The position numbers were made by a program, and so were the translations under genes. Positions 15,511 to 23,305 of a stretch of DNA of 64,000 nt are shown piece after piece; within the stretch, counting starts at the first letter, position 1; every line of letters begins with the position of its first letter. The notes under the pieces were generated by a model. That model was not told where the DNA came from and did no database searches. It worked only from the letters and a program-made list of their open reading frames with translations. Origin of the DNA: JAOUEA01 sp963821935 (GTDB taxonomy: Bacteria > Actinomycetota > UBA4738 > HRBIN12); assembly GCA_963821935.1 (NCBI GenBank), contig CAWGFM010000004.1, positions 186,001 through 250,000 of the forward strand. The letters run 5' to 3'.

Positions 15511-16399
15511 ACGAGGACCACGGAGCGGGCCACGTGCCGAACATCGCGTCGGCCCGACCGATCGCACCCTCGGTCAGCTCGTGCACCTGTCCTGCGCCCC
15601 ACAGACGCGAGAAGTTCGCTCCGCCCAGGAACACCGCACCCAGATCGTTCACGCTGCACGCGAGGTCGGGGTCGCCGTCGGTGGAGCCGCACCGAGACGA
15701 ACCGTCGGGCTCCACGACCAGCTCGAACCGTCCCTCGTTCCACGGGCAGAACCGATCCTGCACGTCGAACACGACGCGATCGGGAACCGCGTAGCCTCGG
15801 AGCGGCAATGCCGTCGGCACGTCGACGAGCCGGATCCAGAGCGCATCGCCCAGCCGCATCCGGAGACGTCGCGGTTCGGACACCAGCCAGAGCAGCGGCT
15901 CGTCCGCCGGGCGGTTGAACGCGTTGACCTCCGCCACCAGATCGATGTCCAGCACGTAGCGCCAGAGGTCGGCGTACGCGTCGGGCGTTTCCGCGATCAG
16001 CTCTCGGATCTCCACCTGCAACGCGGCCACCGTGTCGGGCCACTCGTGCTTGACCGTGTAGACGACGTAGCCGTCCGGGCGGCCTTCGCGATCACGATGG
16101 ATCACGTGGAACGGCTTCGAGCCCTCATCCCGCGGCCGCTCGAACCACCGCCAGCCGACCGCCGTGACGAACGCACACGTCGCGCGCCGATCTCCCGGTA
16201 ACGTCATCTCGATCGGCAGCGAAGCGGCGCCGCCCACGATGCGATCGCCGTCGTACGCGGCCAGGTAGCGATCGGGCATCGCGATGAGACGCTCACGCCG
16301 CAGGTCGGCTTCGTGCACGCGGTCGCTGAACGCGAGCTCGACCGCCGCCATGTACGACTCGAGTCGATCGTCGCTGATGGGTTCGATGTCGACGTCCAT
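15500..16399 (-). CDS. Eis-like N-acetyltransferase missing its acetyl-CoA segment
   Basis: Eis proteins have two GNAT-like domains and a C-terminal sterol-carrier-like domain, about 400 residues. Here only 299 residues are found. Residues 1-80 match the first strands (DRVHEADLRRERLI, TCAFVTAVG). The sequence then jumps straight to WRWFERPRDEGS, which belongs about 100 residues later. The loop VxPxxRRRG that binds acetyl-CoA is therefore absent. The second GNAT half (DGYVVYTVKHEWPD, AYADLWRYVLDIDLVAEV) and the C-terminal domain (FCPWNEGRFELVV, LGGANFSRLW) are intact. No stop or frameshift is present, so it is a clean in-frame loss. It may be non-enzymatic. Confidence 0.75.
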   Translation of the reverse strand: MDVDIEPISDDRLESYMAAVELAFSDRVHEADLRRERLIAMPDRYLAAYDGDRIVGGAASLPIEMTLPGDRRATCAFVTAVGWRWFERPRDEGSKPFHVIHRDREGRPDGYVVYTVKHEWPDTVAALQVEIRELIAETPDAYADLWRYVLDIDLVAEVNAFNRPADEPLLWLVSEPRRLRMRLGDALWIRLVDVPTALPLRGYAVPDRVVFDVQDRFCPWNEGRFELVVEPDGSSRCGSTDGDPDLACSVNDLGAVFLGGANFSRLWGAGQVHELTEGAIGRADAMFGTWPAPWSSFIL

Positions 16400-16407
16400 C
16401 GCGGGTC

Positions 16408-16413
16408 AGCCTA
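16408..16413 (-). promoter_or_regulatory. -10 element (TAGGCT) of the Eis-like gene, leaderless
   Basis: TAGGCT is followed by 8 bases and the ATG at 16399. Confidence 0.6.
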
Positions 16414-16433
16414 CCGACGAGCGGTAGGCCCGA

Positions 16434-17222
16434 TCAGTCGAGGCGCTCGAACACGTCGGCGAGCACCGGATCGCCGGGCTCGCGCGGTGGCCACGCGACC
16501 ACGTGGGTCTCGAACGCCATCGCTTGCAGCTGCTCCGACTCCTCGCCGAGGTTCTCGATCGCGTCATCACGCTGGGTCACATGCTCGCGCAGCGCGGCGA
16601 GCTTGCGCGTCGCCACACCGGTGCAGTCGACCCGAACCCCCACCATCTCGTCGGGCACGCCACGCGGTTGGTACAGCTGCGTCGGATCCATGGCCTCCTT
16701 GCCGGCGGCCACGAGCTGCTCGTTCCATGCATCGAGCATCGACTGAGGGATGGCCTGGTGCAGCAATCGCGCGAAACCGTCGCCGCCCCGCTCTCGCGAT
16801 CGATGGAACGCCTCCGTCGCTGCCGCACCGACCGTGATGTGATCGGGGTGCGCCGTGATGCCGTCGGGCCCGAAGGTGATGACCACCTGGGGCCGTTCAT
16901 CCGACAGGACGGCGTCGATCCGATCGACCAGCTCGGTGAACGGGACGTCGGCGACGCCGTGGTCGGGGTAGCGGAGCCACTCGTGGCGGTCGGGTGTTCG
17001 TCCCAGGCTCACCCACGAACGGCGATCCTCTTCCTCACGGACCGGCCCCAGGGTCTCGGGCGTGGCGCCCGAGCCCGCTGCGATCTGTCCCTTCTCGCCG
17101 CTGGTGACGTGGATCAAGGTGAACCGGAACGCCGGATCGTCCGCGTGCAGGGCCACCGTGCCCGCACATCCGTAGGTGTCGTCATCGGGGTGTGCGACGA
17201 CGACCGCCAACCCACCGCTCAC
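16434..17222 (-). CDS. PIG-L/LmbE-type N-acetylglucosamine deacetylase
   Basis: Zinc deacetylase family that includes MshB of mycothiol synthesis and Mca. The zinc motif AHPDDDTYG sits near residue 12, and the distal histidine motif is GITAHPDHITVGAA. It has 262 residues from GTG 17222, which overlaps the dapB stop as GTGA; an upstream reading from 17312 is rejected because it runs into dapB. The Mca branch (mycothiol S-conjugate amidase) is possible. The length fits either member. It is translationally coupled to dapB and the M16 peptidase. Confidence 0.85.
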   Translation of the reverse strand: MSGGLAVVVAHPDDDTYGCAGTVALHADDPAFRFTLIHVTSGEKGQIAAGSGATPETLGPVREEEDRRSWVSLGRTPDRHEWLRYPDHGVADVPFTELVDRIDAVLSDERPQVVITFGPDGITAHPDHITVGAAATEAFHRSRERGGDGFARLLHQAIPQSMLDAWNEQLVAAGKEAMDPTQLYQPRGVPDEMVGVRVDCTGVATRKLAALREHVTQRDDAIENLGEESEQLQAMAFETHVVAWPPREPGDPVLADVFERLD

Positions 17223-17989
17223 GGCTGCTCCAGCAGCGGTTCCAGCCCTACGGTGAGTCCGGGCAACGAGCTCACCGCCTTGATCGCCAACAGCACACCG
17301 GGCATGAAGCATCGTCGGTCGCTGGTGTCGTGGCGGATCGACAGGGTCTGTCCCGGCGCACCGAAGACGACCTCCTGATGAGCCACCAGGCCAGGCAGGC
17401 GCACCGAATGCACACGGACACCATCCACGTCGACCCCCCGGGCCCCGGGGTGGTCGTCATCGCCGGCAGGGGCATCGGGCGCGCCGGCTCGAGCGGCGGC
17501 GATCCGGCGGGCGGTGCTCAGCGCCGTGCCGCTGGGCGCGTCCACCTTGCCGTCGTGGTGGAGCTCGATGATCTCGGCCGACGGCATCGAGCGTGCCGCC
17601 TGTTCGGCGAACCGCATCATCAGCACGGCGCCGATCGCGAAGTTCGGCGCCACCAGCACGTTCGTGGTCGCGGCGTCGGTGCGCGCACGCAGCTCGTCGA
17701 GATCGGCCGATGAGATGCCCGTGGTGCCGACGACGAAGTGCACGTCGTGGTCGATGCCCCAGCGGATCGAATCCATGACCGCCTCGGGCCTGGTGAAATC
17801 GACCGCCACCTGCGCACCGGCCTCGAGCAGACCTGCGAGATCACCCGCGATCGACTGCCCTTCCACGGAACCGCCCACGTCGCTCGGATCGATCGCGGCG
17901 ACCAGCTCCAGATCGGGGTCGTTAGCGACGGCCCGAGCGACCTCGCGACCCATCCGACCCGCGGCCCCCACCACGCCGACACGGATCAC
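17219..17989 (-). CDS. dapB: 4-hydroxy-tetrahydrodipicolinate reductase
   Basis: NAD(P)H-dependent second step of the diaminopimelate pathway after DapA. It has 256 residues. The dinucleotide loop is GVVGAAGRMGREV. The catalytic signature IELHHDGKVDAPSGTAL gives H144, H145 and K148. VDFTRPEAV and GTTG at 88-91 are further family marks. The GTG start at 17989 overlaps the stop of the M16 peptidase gene (GTGA), and its own stop overlaps the next gene in the same way. Confidence 0.96.
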   Translation of the reverse strand: MIRVGVVGAAGRMGREVARAVANDPDLELVAAIDPSDVGGSVEGQSIAGDLAGLLEAGAQVAVDFTRPEAVMDSIRWGIDHDVHFVVGTTGISSADLDELRARTDAATTNVLVAPNFAIGAVLMMRFAEQAARSMPSAEIIELHHDGKVDAPSGTALSTARRIAAARAGAPDAPAGDDDHPGARGVDVDGVRVHSVRLPGLVAHQEVVFGAPGQTLSIRHDTSDRRCFMPGVLLAIKAVSSLPGLTVGLEPLLEQP

Positions 17990-19299
17990 GCCGTCGCCTC
18001 GAGCCCCGGTTCGCGCTCGGGAAGCCCTCCGGAGACCTCGCGGAACGCCGAGCGAGCGAACGGCCCCAGGACCGTGAGCGTCATGGGCTGCGACAGCACC
18101 CGTTCGGCGGCCCGCCTGGCGTCTGCCAGGGTGACGTGTTCGATCCGGCGAAGGGCCTCGTTCACGGTCAGGATCTCTCCTTGCGCGATCTCGGACTTGC
18201 CGAGCCTGCTCATGCGACCGCCGGGGTCCTCCAACGCCAACACCAGCGAGCCCTTGACGTGTCCCTTCGCGCGCTCGAACTCTTCGGCGGTGAGACCCCC
18301 GTCGCGAACATCAGCGAGTTCGCGGCGCAAGAGGCCGACCACCTCGGGGGCGCGGCTGGGCGTGGTGCCGGCGTAGCAGGTGAACAGCCCGGCCTCCGTG
18401 TATTGGGCGTGGTAGCTGTAGACGGAATACGCGAGACCGCGCTTCTCGCGCACCTCCTGGAACAGCCGCGAGGACATGCCGCCCCCAAGCGCGGTGTTGG
18501 CCACCAGGAACGCGAACCGATCGGGATCGGTCCGGTCGAGCCCGTTGGTGCCCAAGCAGATGTTGGCTTGCTCGGTCTTGCGGCGACGCACCAGGTCACG
18601 CCCGGATGGGACCGGTGCCCGTCCTCCCGACCGCATGCGCCACTCCGACGGCTGTCCGGTGCGGATCACGCGACCGGTGTCCATGCGAGAGCGCAGCATG
18701 GCGACCAACGTGTCGTGCTGCAGGTTGCCCGCGGCGGCCACGACGAGATGCCCGGGGACGTAGCGCCTGCGGTAGAACCGCTTCACCGCCCCCGGTGTCG
18801 CCGCCTCGACCGTCTCGACGGTGCCAAGGACGGGCCTGCCCAAGGGGTGTTCGGGCCAGAGGGTCTCGGTGAACAGGTCGTGCACGACGTCTTCCGGCGA
18901 GTCCTCGTGCATGTGGATCTCTTCGAGGATGACCTGGCGCTCCGCGTCCAGATCGGTCTTGCGGATCAGCGAGTCCTGCAGCATGTCGGCCAAGTGATCG
19001 ACCGCCATCTCCAGGTCGCGATCGCGCACGCGCGCGTAGTAGCACGTGTACTCCTTGGCCGTGAACGCGTTGACGTCGCCCCCCACCGCATCGAAGTTCT
19101 CCGCGATCTGCAGGGCGGTGCGTGAGCTGGTCCCCTTGAACAGCAGGTGCTCCAGGAAATGGCTGGAACCGCTGATCCTGGGGTCCTCATCGCGAGAACC
19201 GGCCAGGACCCAGAAACCCAGGGACACGGAGCGGACGCTGGGCATCCGCTCCGTGACCACGCGCAGGCCGGAGCCGAACTCCGTGCGGGCGATGGGCAT
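17986..19299 (-). CDS. M16 (pitrilysin family) zinc peptidase
   Basis: Processing-peptidase-like protein of 437 residues. The inverted zinc motif HFLEH gives H47, E50 and H51, with the third ligand in ILEEIHMHE near 126-127. The C-terminal half carries GGGMSSRLFQEVREKRGLAYSV, typical of the partner domain. It begins 8 bases after the pnp stop. The gene pair pnp-M16 followed by dapB is standard in actinobacteria and probably forms one transcript. Natural substrates are not known. Confidence 0.93.
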   Translation of the reverse strand: MPIARTEFGSGLRVVTERMPSVRSVSLGFWVLAGSRDEDPRISGSSHFLEHLLFKGTSSRTALQIAENFDAVGGDVNAFTAKEYTCYYARVRDRDLEMAVDHLADMLQDSLIRKTDLDAERQVILEEIHMHEDSPEDVVHDLFTETLWPEHPLGRPVLGTVETVEAATPGAVKRFYRRRYVPGHLVVAAAGNLQHDTLVAMLRSRMDTGRVIRTGQPSEWRMRSGGRAPVPSGRDLVRRRKTEQANICLGTNGLDRTDPDRFAFLVANTALGGGMSSRLFQEVREKRGLAYSVYSYHAQYTEAGLFTCYAGTTPSRAPEVVGLLRRELADVRDGGLTAEEFERAKGHVKGSLVLALEDPGGRMSRLGKSEIAQGEILTVNEALRRIEHVTLADARRAAERVLSQPMTLTVLGPFARSAFREVSGGLPEREPGLEATA

Positions 19300-19307
19300 C
19301 GCTCGTG

Positions 19308-21719
19308 CTACTCGGCGCCGGGTGTGTCGCCGGCGGGTGCGTCGGCCGGGGTCCCAGCTGACGACGCCGGGGCGTCGCCGGAACCCTGACCGGCACCGGC
19401 CTCGTCGCGGAACCGACGCCCACGGCGGTCTCCGCGGTCTCCGCGGTCTCCCCGATCGCCCCGGTCACGGCCGCCCTCTCGGCTGCCCTCTCGGCTGCCG
19501 CCTCCACGGTCACGGTCCGAACGTGGCCGACGGCCGCCGCTCTCGTCCGCTTGGCCCTCAGGGATGGCCCATTCCTCGCCGACCGGCTTCAGGCTGATCT
19601 TGCCCTGCGCGTCGATGTCCTCGACGACCACCGTGATCTTGTCGCCTTCCTTGATCGCCTCCTCGACGCTGCTCAGACGCTTGCCGCGCCCCAGCTTCGA
19701 GATATGGACGAGGCCGTCACGCCCCGGCACCAGGTTGACGAAGGCGCCGAACGTGGTGGTCTTGACCACGATGCCGTCGTAGTTCTCGCCCACCAGCACC
19801 GGTCGCGGGTTGGCGATCTCGTCGATCATCTGGGCAGCCTCGTCGGCACCTTCGCCGCCGAGCTCGGAACCGATGAACACGGTGCCGTCGTCCTGGATGT
19901 CGATGTCGGCTCCGGTCTGCGCGATGATCTCGTTGATCCGCTTGCCCTTGGGCCCGATCACCTCGCCGATCTTGTCGACCGGGATCTGGATGCTGATGAT
20001 GCGGGGCGCCTTGACGCTGACCTCCTCGCGAGGCATGGCGATCGCCTCCTCCATCACATCCAAGATCGTGAAGCGGGCCTCACGCGCCTGCTGCAGCGCG
20101 CCGGCGAGCACGTCTCCAGGCAGGCCGGTGACCTTCATGTCGAGCTGGATCGCGGTGACGAACTCGCGCGTGCCGGCCACCTTGAAGTCCATGTCGCCCA
20201 GCGCGTCCTCGGCGCCCAGGATGTCGGTGAGGGTCACGAACCGGCCCTCATCGGCGATCATGCCCATGGCGATGCCCGCCACCGGCGCCTTGATCGGCAC
20301 GCCGGCGTCCATGAGGGACAAGGTCGAGCCACACACGCTGGCCATCGACGTGGATCCGTTGGAGCTGAGCACGTCGCTGACCAAACGCAACGCGTAGGGG
20401 AACTCCTCCTCGTTGGGCACGACGGGCATCAGGGCGCGCTCTGCGAGCGCTCCGTGCCCGATCTCGCGGCGGCGAGGGGAACCCACGCGACCGGTCTCGC
20501 CGGTGGAGTAGGGCGGGAAGTTGTAGTGGTGCATGTAGCGCTTGGAGTCCTCGAGGTCGAGGGTGTCGATCATCTGGGTCATGCGGAGCATGCCCAGGGT
20601 CGTGATGTTCAGCGCCTGCGTGTCGCCGCGGCTGAAGAGTGCGGAGCCGTGCGCGCGCTTCAGCACGCCGACCTCGGCCGACAGCGGACGGATGTCCTTG
20701 GGGCCACGACCGTCCAGGCGGACGCCCTCGCTGATCACGCGCGCACGCATGACCTTCTTCTGCAGCTGCTTCCAGGCGGGACCGAACTCGTCGGAGCGCG
20801 CCGCGAACACGTCGTCACCGAAGAACTCGACCAGGTGGCCCTTGGACTCGGTCTTCAACGCATCGAGCTTGGCTTCGCGCTCGGCCTTGTCGGTGACGAT
20901 CGACTCCTCAAGCCGCGACTTGGCGAACGCGGACAGCGCGTCGTAGAGGTCGTCCGCGTACAGGGGCCGGGGCGTCCACTCCTGTTCGGTGACACCGGCG
21001 GCATCGATGAGCTCACGCTGGAAGTCGATGACCTCGTCGATCGCGCGCTTGGCGGCGTCGAGGCCCTCGGCGACGGTCTCCTCCGTGGGCGCCTGGGCTC
21101 CCGCGGCGAGCAGCTCCCAGGTCTTGTCGGGAGCCTCGCCTTCGATCATGAGGATGTCGATCTCGCCAGAGTCGTTGCGCCGGCCGGCCACGACCACATC
21201 GAACGTGGCCTCCTCGGTCTCGGCGAAGGTTGGATTGGTGACCCACTGCCCGTCGATCAGCGCGACGCGGGCCGAGCCCACCGGGCCGTCGAACGGCAAC
21301 CCGGCAAGACAGGTCGCCACCGAGGCGGCGTTCATGGCAGGGATGTCGTAGGGGTTCTCGCCGTCCACACCGAGCACGGTGATGACGACCTGGACCTCGT
21401 CGCGGTAGCCGTCACGGAACGTGGGGCGCAGCGGGCGGTCGATCAGCCGCGCGGTCAAGATCGCGGTCTCGCCGGGCCTGCCTTCGCGGCGGAAGAAGCT
21501 GCCGGGGATGCGCCCGGCCGCGTACATGCGCTCTTCCACGTCGATCGTGAGCGGGAAGAAGTCGATCCCCTCGCGGGGGTTGGACGAGACACAGGTGCCG
21601 AGCACCTGGGTCTCGCCGTAGGTGACCATGACCGCGCCATCGGCGAGGCGGGCCATCTTGCCCGTCTCGAGGGTCATGGTCTGGTTCCCGATCTTTCGGG
21701 AAAGGTTCGTGGTGGCCAT
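19308..21719 (-). CDS. pnp: Polyribonucleotide nucleotidyltransferase (PNPase)
   Basis: Phosphorolytic 3'-5' exoribonuclease. I use ATG 21719, with AAGGAGG eight bases upstream, giving 803 residues. A longer reading to 21950 only adds leader sequence. Two RNase PH domains flank an all-helical linker. The KH domain (IGEVIGPKGKRINEIIAQTG) is near 580 and the S1 domain (YDGIVVKTTTFGAFVNLVPG) near 650. The last 80 residues are an Arg/Gly/Asp-rich disordered tail with GDR and GSRE repeats, then Ala/Pro. It acts with RNase Y and RNase J, also encoded here. Confidence 0.97.
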   Translation of the reverse strand: MATTNLSRKIGNQTMTLETGKMARLADGAVMVTYGETQVLGTCVSSNPREGIDFFPLTIDVEERMYAAGRIPGSFFRREGRPGETAILTARLIDRPLRPTFRDGYRDEVQVVITVLGVDGENPYDIPAMNAASVATCLAGLPFDGPVGSARVALIDGQWVTNPTFAETEEATFDVVVAGRRNDSGEIDILMIEGEAPDKTWELLAAGAQAPTEETVAEGLDAAKRAIDEVIDFQRELIDAAGVTEQEWTPRPLYADDLYDALSAFAKSRLEESIVTDKAEREAKLDALKTESKGHLVEFFGDDVFAARSDEFGPAWKQLQKKVMRARVISEGVRLDGRGPKDIRPLSAEVGVLKRAHGSALFSRGDTQALNITTLGMLRMTQMIDTLDLEDSKRYMHHYNFPPYSTGETGRVGSPRRREIGHGALAERALMPVVPNEEEFPYALRLVSDVLSSNGSTSMASVCGSTLSLMDAGVPIKAPVAGIAMGMIADEGRFVTLTDILGAEDALGDMDFKVAGTREFVTAIQLDMKVTGLPGDVLAGALQQAREARFTILDVMEEAIAMPREEVSVKAPRIISIQIPVDKIGEVIGPKGKRINEIIAQTGADIDIQDDGTVFIGSELGGEGADEAAQMIDEIANPRPVLVGENYDGIVVKTTTFGAFVNLVPGRDGLVHISKLGRGKRLSSVEEAIKEGDKITVVVEDIDAQGKISLKPVGEEWAIPEGQADESGGRRPRSDRDRGGGSREGSREGGRDRGDRGDRGDRGDRRGRRFRDEAGAGQGSGDAPASSAGTPADAPAGDTPGAE
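19424..19515 (-). repeat. Short tandem repeats coding the Arg/Gly tail of PNPase
   Basis: Nine-base units based on CGGTCTCCG on the plus strand (19424-19455), then further units near 19478-19505, encode GDR and GSRE repeats. The repeats keep the reading frame. Confidence 0.7.
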
Positions 21720-21940
21720 CGGGCCGTCCTCCTTGGGAATTCGTGGATACGTCGTAGCGCGCGGCATCGTTGCCTTCGCGCGGTGATCTCGGACGTGAGG
21801 AGGCGGGTCCGGCCGATTCTCAGTCGTGAACCTCCGAGGATCTGGTGAGCTCGGGGGCTCGCTACTGATAACCGACCGCGGGTCGCTCCCACCTCCGGCA
21901 ACTCGGATCAGTGGGTCTCGTGCATCACTTCCTTCGAACG

Positions 21941-21970
21941 AGCGGACCATCCCATGTCAGGGATGCCGCT
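21941..21970 (-). terminator. Hairpin between rpsO and pnp
   Basis: On the minus strand AGCGGCATCCC pairs with GGGATG-GT-CCGCT: an 11-bp stem with a 2-base bulge and 6-base loop, starting 10 bases after the rpsO stop. No T run follows, so it is a weak terminator at best. In Escherichia coli a hairpin in this position is cut by RNase III and controls pnp, which is an alternative reading. Confidence 0.45.
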
Positions 21971-21979
21971 CGCACCTGT

Positions 21980-22252
21980 CTATCGGCGCAAGCCGAGCCG
22001 CGCGATCACCGCGCGGTAGCGCTCGATGTCCTCCTGCTTGAGGTAGTCGAGCAGCCGACGACGCCGGCCCACCATCTTGAGCAGCCCGCGACGGGACGCG
22101 TGGTCCTCCTTGTGGGTCTTGAGGTGCTCGGTCAGATCGGTGATGCGCTTGGTCAGCACCGCGATCTGGACCTCGGAGGAACCGGTGTCGCCGTCGGAAC
22201 GGGCGTACTCGGAGATGATCTGGGTCTTCTCGTCTTTGGTCAGGGTCGTCAT
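21980..22252 (-). CDS. rpsO: 30S ribosomal protein S15
   Basis: Primary 16S rRNA-binding protein of the small subunit platform, 90 residues. TGSSEVQIAVLTKRITDLTEHLK and the C-terminal DYLKQEDIERYRAVIARLGLRR are full matches to the family. It begins at ATG 22252 with GGGAGA upstream, 2 bases after the ribF stop, and is followed by a hairpin and pnp, the usual rpsO-pnp arrangement. Confidence 0.98.
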   Translation of the reverse strand: MTTLTKDEKTQIISEYARSDGDTGSSEVQIAVLTKRITDLTEHLKTHKEDHASRRGLLKMVGRRRRLLDYLKQEDIERYRAVIARLGLRR

Positions 22253-22254
22253 GG

Positions 22255-23250
22255 TCAGTCTCCCAGGCTACCAGCCGGGGTGGTGGCCGCGTCAGGCACC
22301 ACGGCACGGGTGCGGGCGACGTCGTCGCCGATGGCCACGACCAGCGCATCGACGCTGTCGTAGCGCACCTCATCGCGCAAGCGTTCCCAGAACTCGATCG
22401 AGACCGGTGCGCCACGGAAGTCCTCCCCCTCGAAATCCAGCAGGAATGCCTCGACATGGAGCGGCTCGATGCCGAAGGTGGGGTTGGTGCCGACGTCGAT
22501 CGCCGCTCGATAGCGGCTGCCGTCGACGTCGGCGACGCCGGCGTAGATGCCCTGGCCCGGCAGGAGCAGCCGTGGCCACGTGCGCAGGTTGGCCGTGGGG
22601 TAGCCCAGGCCCTTGCCCCGCCCGTGCCCCGACACCACCTCGCCGTCCAACACGAACAGGCGCCCCAGCGCACGGTGGGGCCAGCCCAGATCACCGGCCC
22701 CGAGCGCCGTGCGGATCGACGATGACGACACCACGCGCTCGTGTGGAGGGCCCGGTGGCCGGTCACGCTCGCCGGCCAGCTCCAGGAGCGGCACACCTTC
22801 GGCCGTCATACCAAACGGCGCTCCCAGGCCGGGCAGGGTCGCCACCGTGCCAGCAGCCTTGTATCCGAACGTGAAGTTCGCGCCCATCACCGCGTGCACG
22901 GAACCGAGGCCTTCCACCATCACGCGGCGCACGAACTCCTCGGCCGTGACGCGGGAGAACTCGGGGGTGAAGGGCAGCACCACCAACACGTCGATGCCGG
23001 TGGCCTGGATCAGGGACGCCTTGCGTTCCACCGTGGTGAGCAGGCGCGGCTCCGTGCCGGGGACCAGGACCTCCCGTGGATGGCGGTCGAACGTCACCGC
23101 CACCGACCTCGCCTGCCGCCCGAGCGCCTCCTCGACCGTGGTGGCGAACACCGCCTGGTGGCCCACGTGGACGCCGTCGAAGAACCCAACAGTGGTCACC
23201 GAGGGTCCGGCCGGCAACGGCAGCGACTCCAAGCCCCGAACGATCTCCAT
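22255..23250 (-). CDS. ribF: Bifunctional riboflavin kinase/FAD synthetase
   Basis: Makes FMN then FAD from riboflavin. The N-terminal adenylyltransferase half has VTTVGFFDGVHVGHQAVF and a later VSSSSIRTAL. The C-terminal kinase half has GHGRGKGLGYPTANL and VGTNPTFG. It has 331 residues from ATG 23250; the further upstream frame is rejected because a TACCCT hexamer ends 8 bases before this ATG. It precedes rpsO by 2 bases. In related genomes truB lies next upstream; here a plus-strand island is inserted between them. Confidence 0.95.
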   Translation of the reverse strand: MEIVRGLESLPLPAGPSVTTVGFFDGVHVGHQAVFATTVEEALGRQARSVAVTFDRHPREVLVPGTEPRLLTTVERKASLIQATGIDVLVVLPFTPEFSRVTAEEFVRRVMVEGLGSVHAVMGANFTFGYKAAGTVATLPGLGAPFGMTAEGVPLLELAGERDRPPGPPHERVVSSSSIRTALGAGDLGWPHRALGRLFVLDGEVVSGHGRGKGLGYPTANLRTWPRLLLPGQGIYAGVADVDGSRYRAAIDVGTNPTFGIEPLHVEAFLLDFEGEDFRGAPVSIEFWERLRDEVRYDSVDALVVAIGDDVARTRAVVPDAATTPAGSLGD

Positions 23251-23258
23251 CGGGGCGA

Positions 23259-23264
23259 AGGGTA
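23259..23264 (-). promoter_or_regulatory. -10 element (TACCCT) of ribF, leaderless
   Basis: TACCCT is followed by 8 bases and the ATG at 23250. It is divergent from the island promoter at 23293. Confidence 0.6.
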
Positions 23265-23292
23265 GCGGTTCACACCATGGGCACCGACGCGC

Positions 23293-23298
23293 TACCGT
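23293..23298 (+). promoter_or_regulatory. -10 element (TACCGT) of the PAP2/kinase island, leaderless
   Basis: TACCGT is followed by 7 bases and the GTG at 23306, the first gene of the island. An earlier in-frame GTG at 23297 overlaps the hexamer and is less likely. Confidence 0.6.
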
Positions 23299-23305
23299 GG
23301 CCGAC

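Noticed and set aside
19551..21848. A 765-codon open frame antisense to pnp
   Set aside because: It lies wholly opposite a certain gene, is rich in His/Asp/Leu/Arg as expected from GC-rich antisense sequence, and matches no family.
22613..23300. A longer N-terminus for the binding lipoprotein, open back into ribF
   Set aside because: The signal peptide begins at GTG 23306 and the TACCGT hexamer fixes the start; the rest is antisense to ribF.
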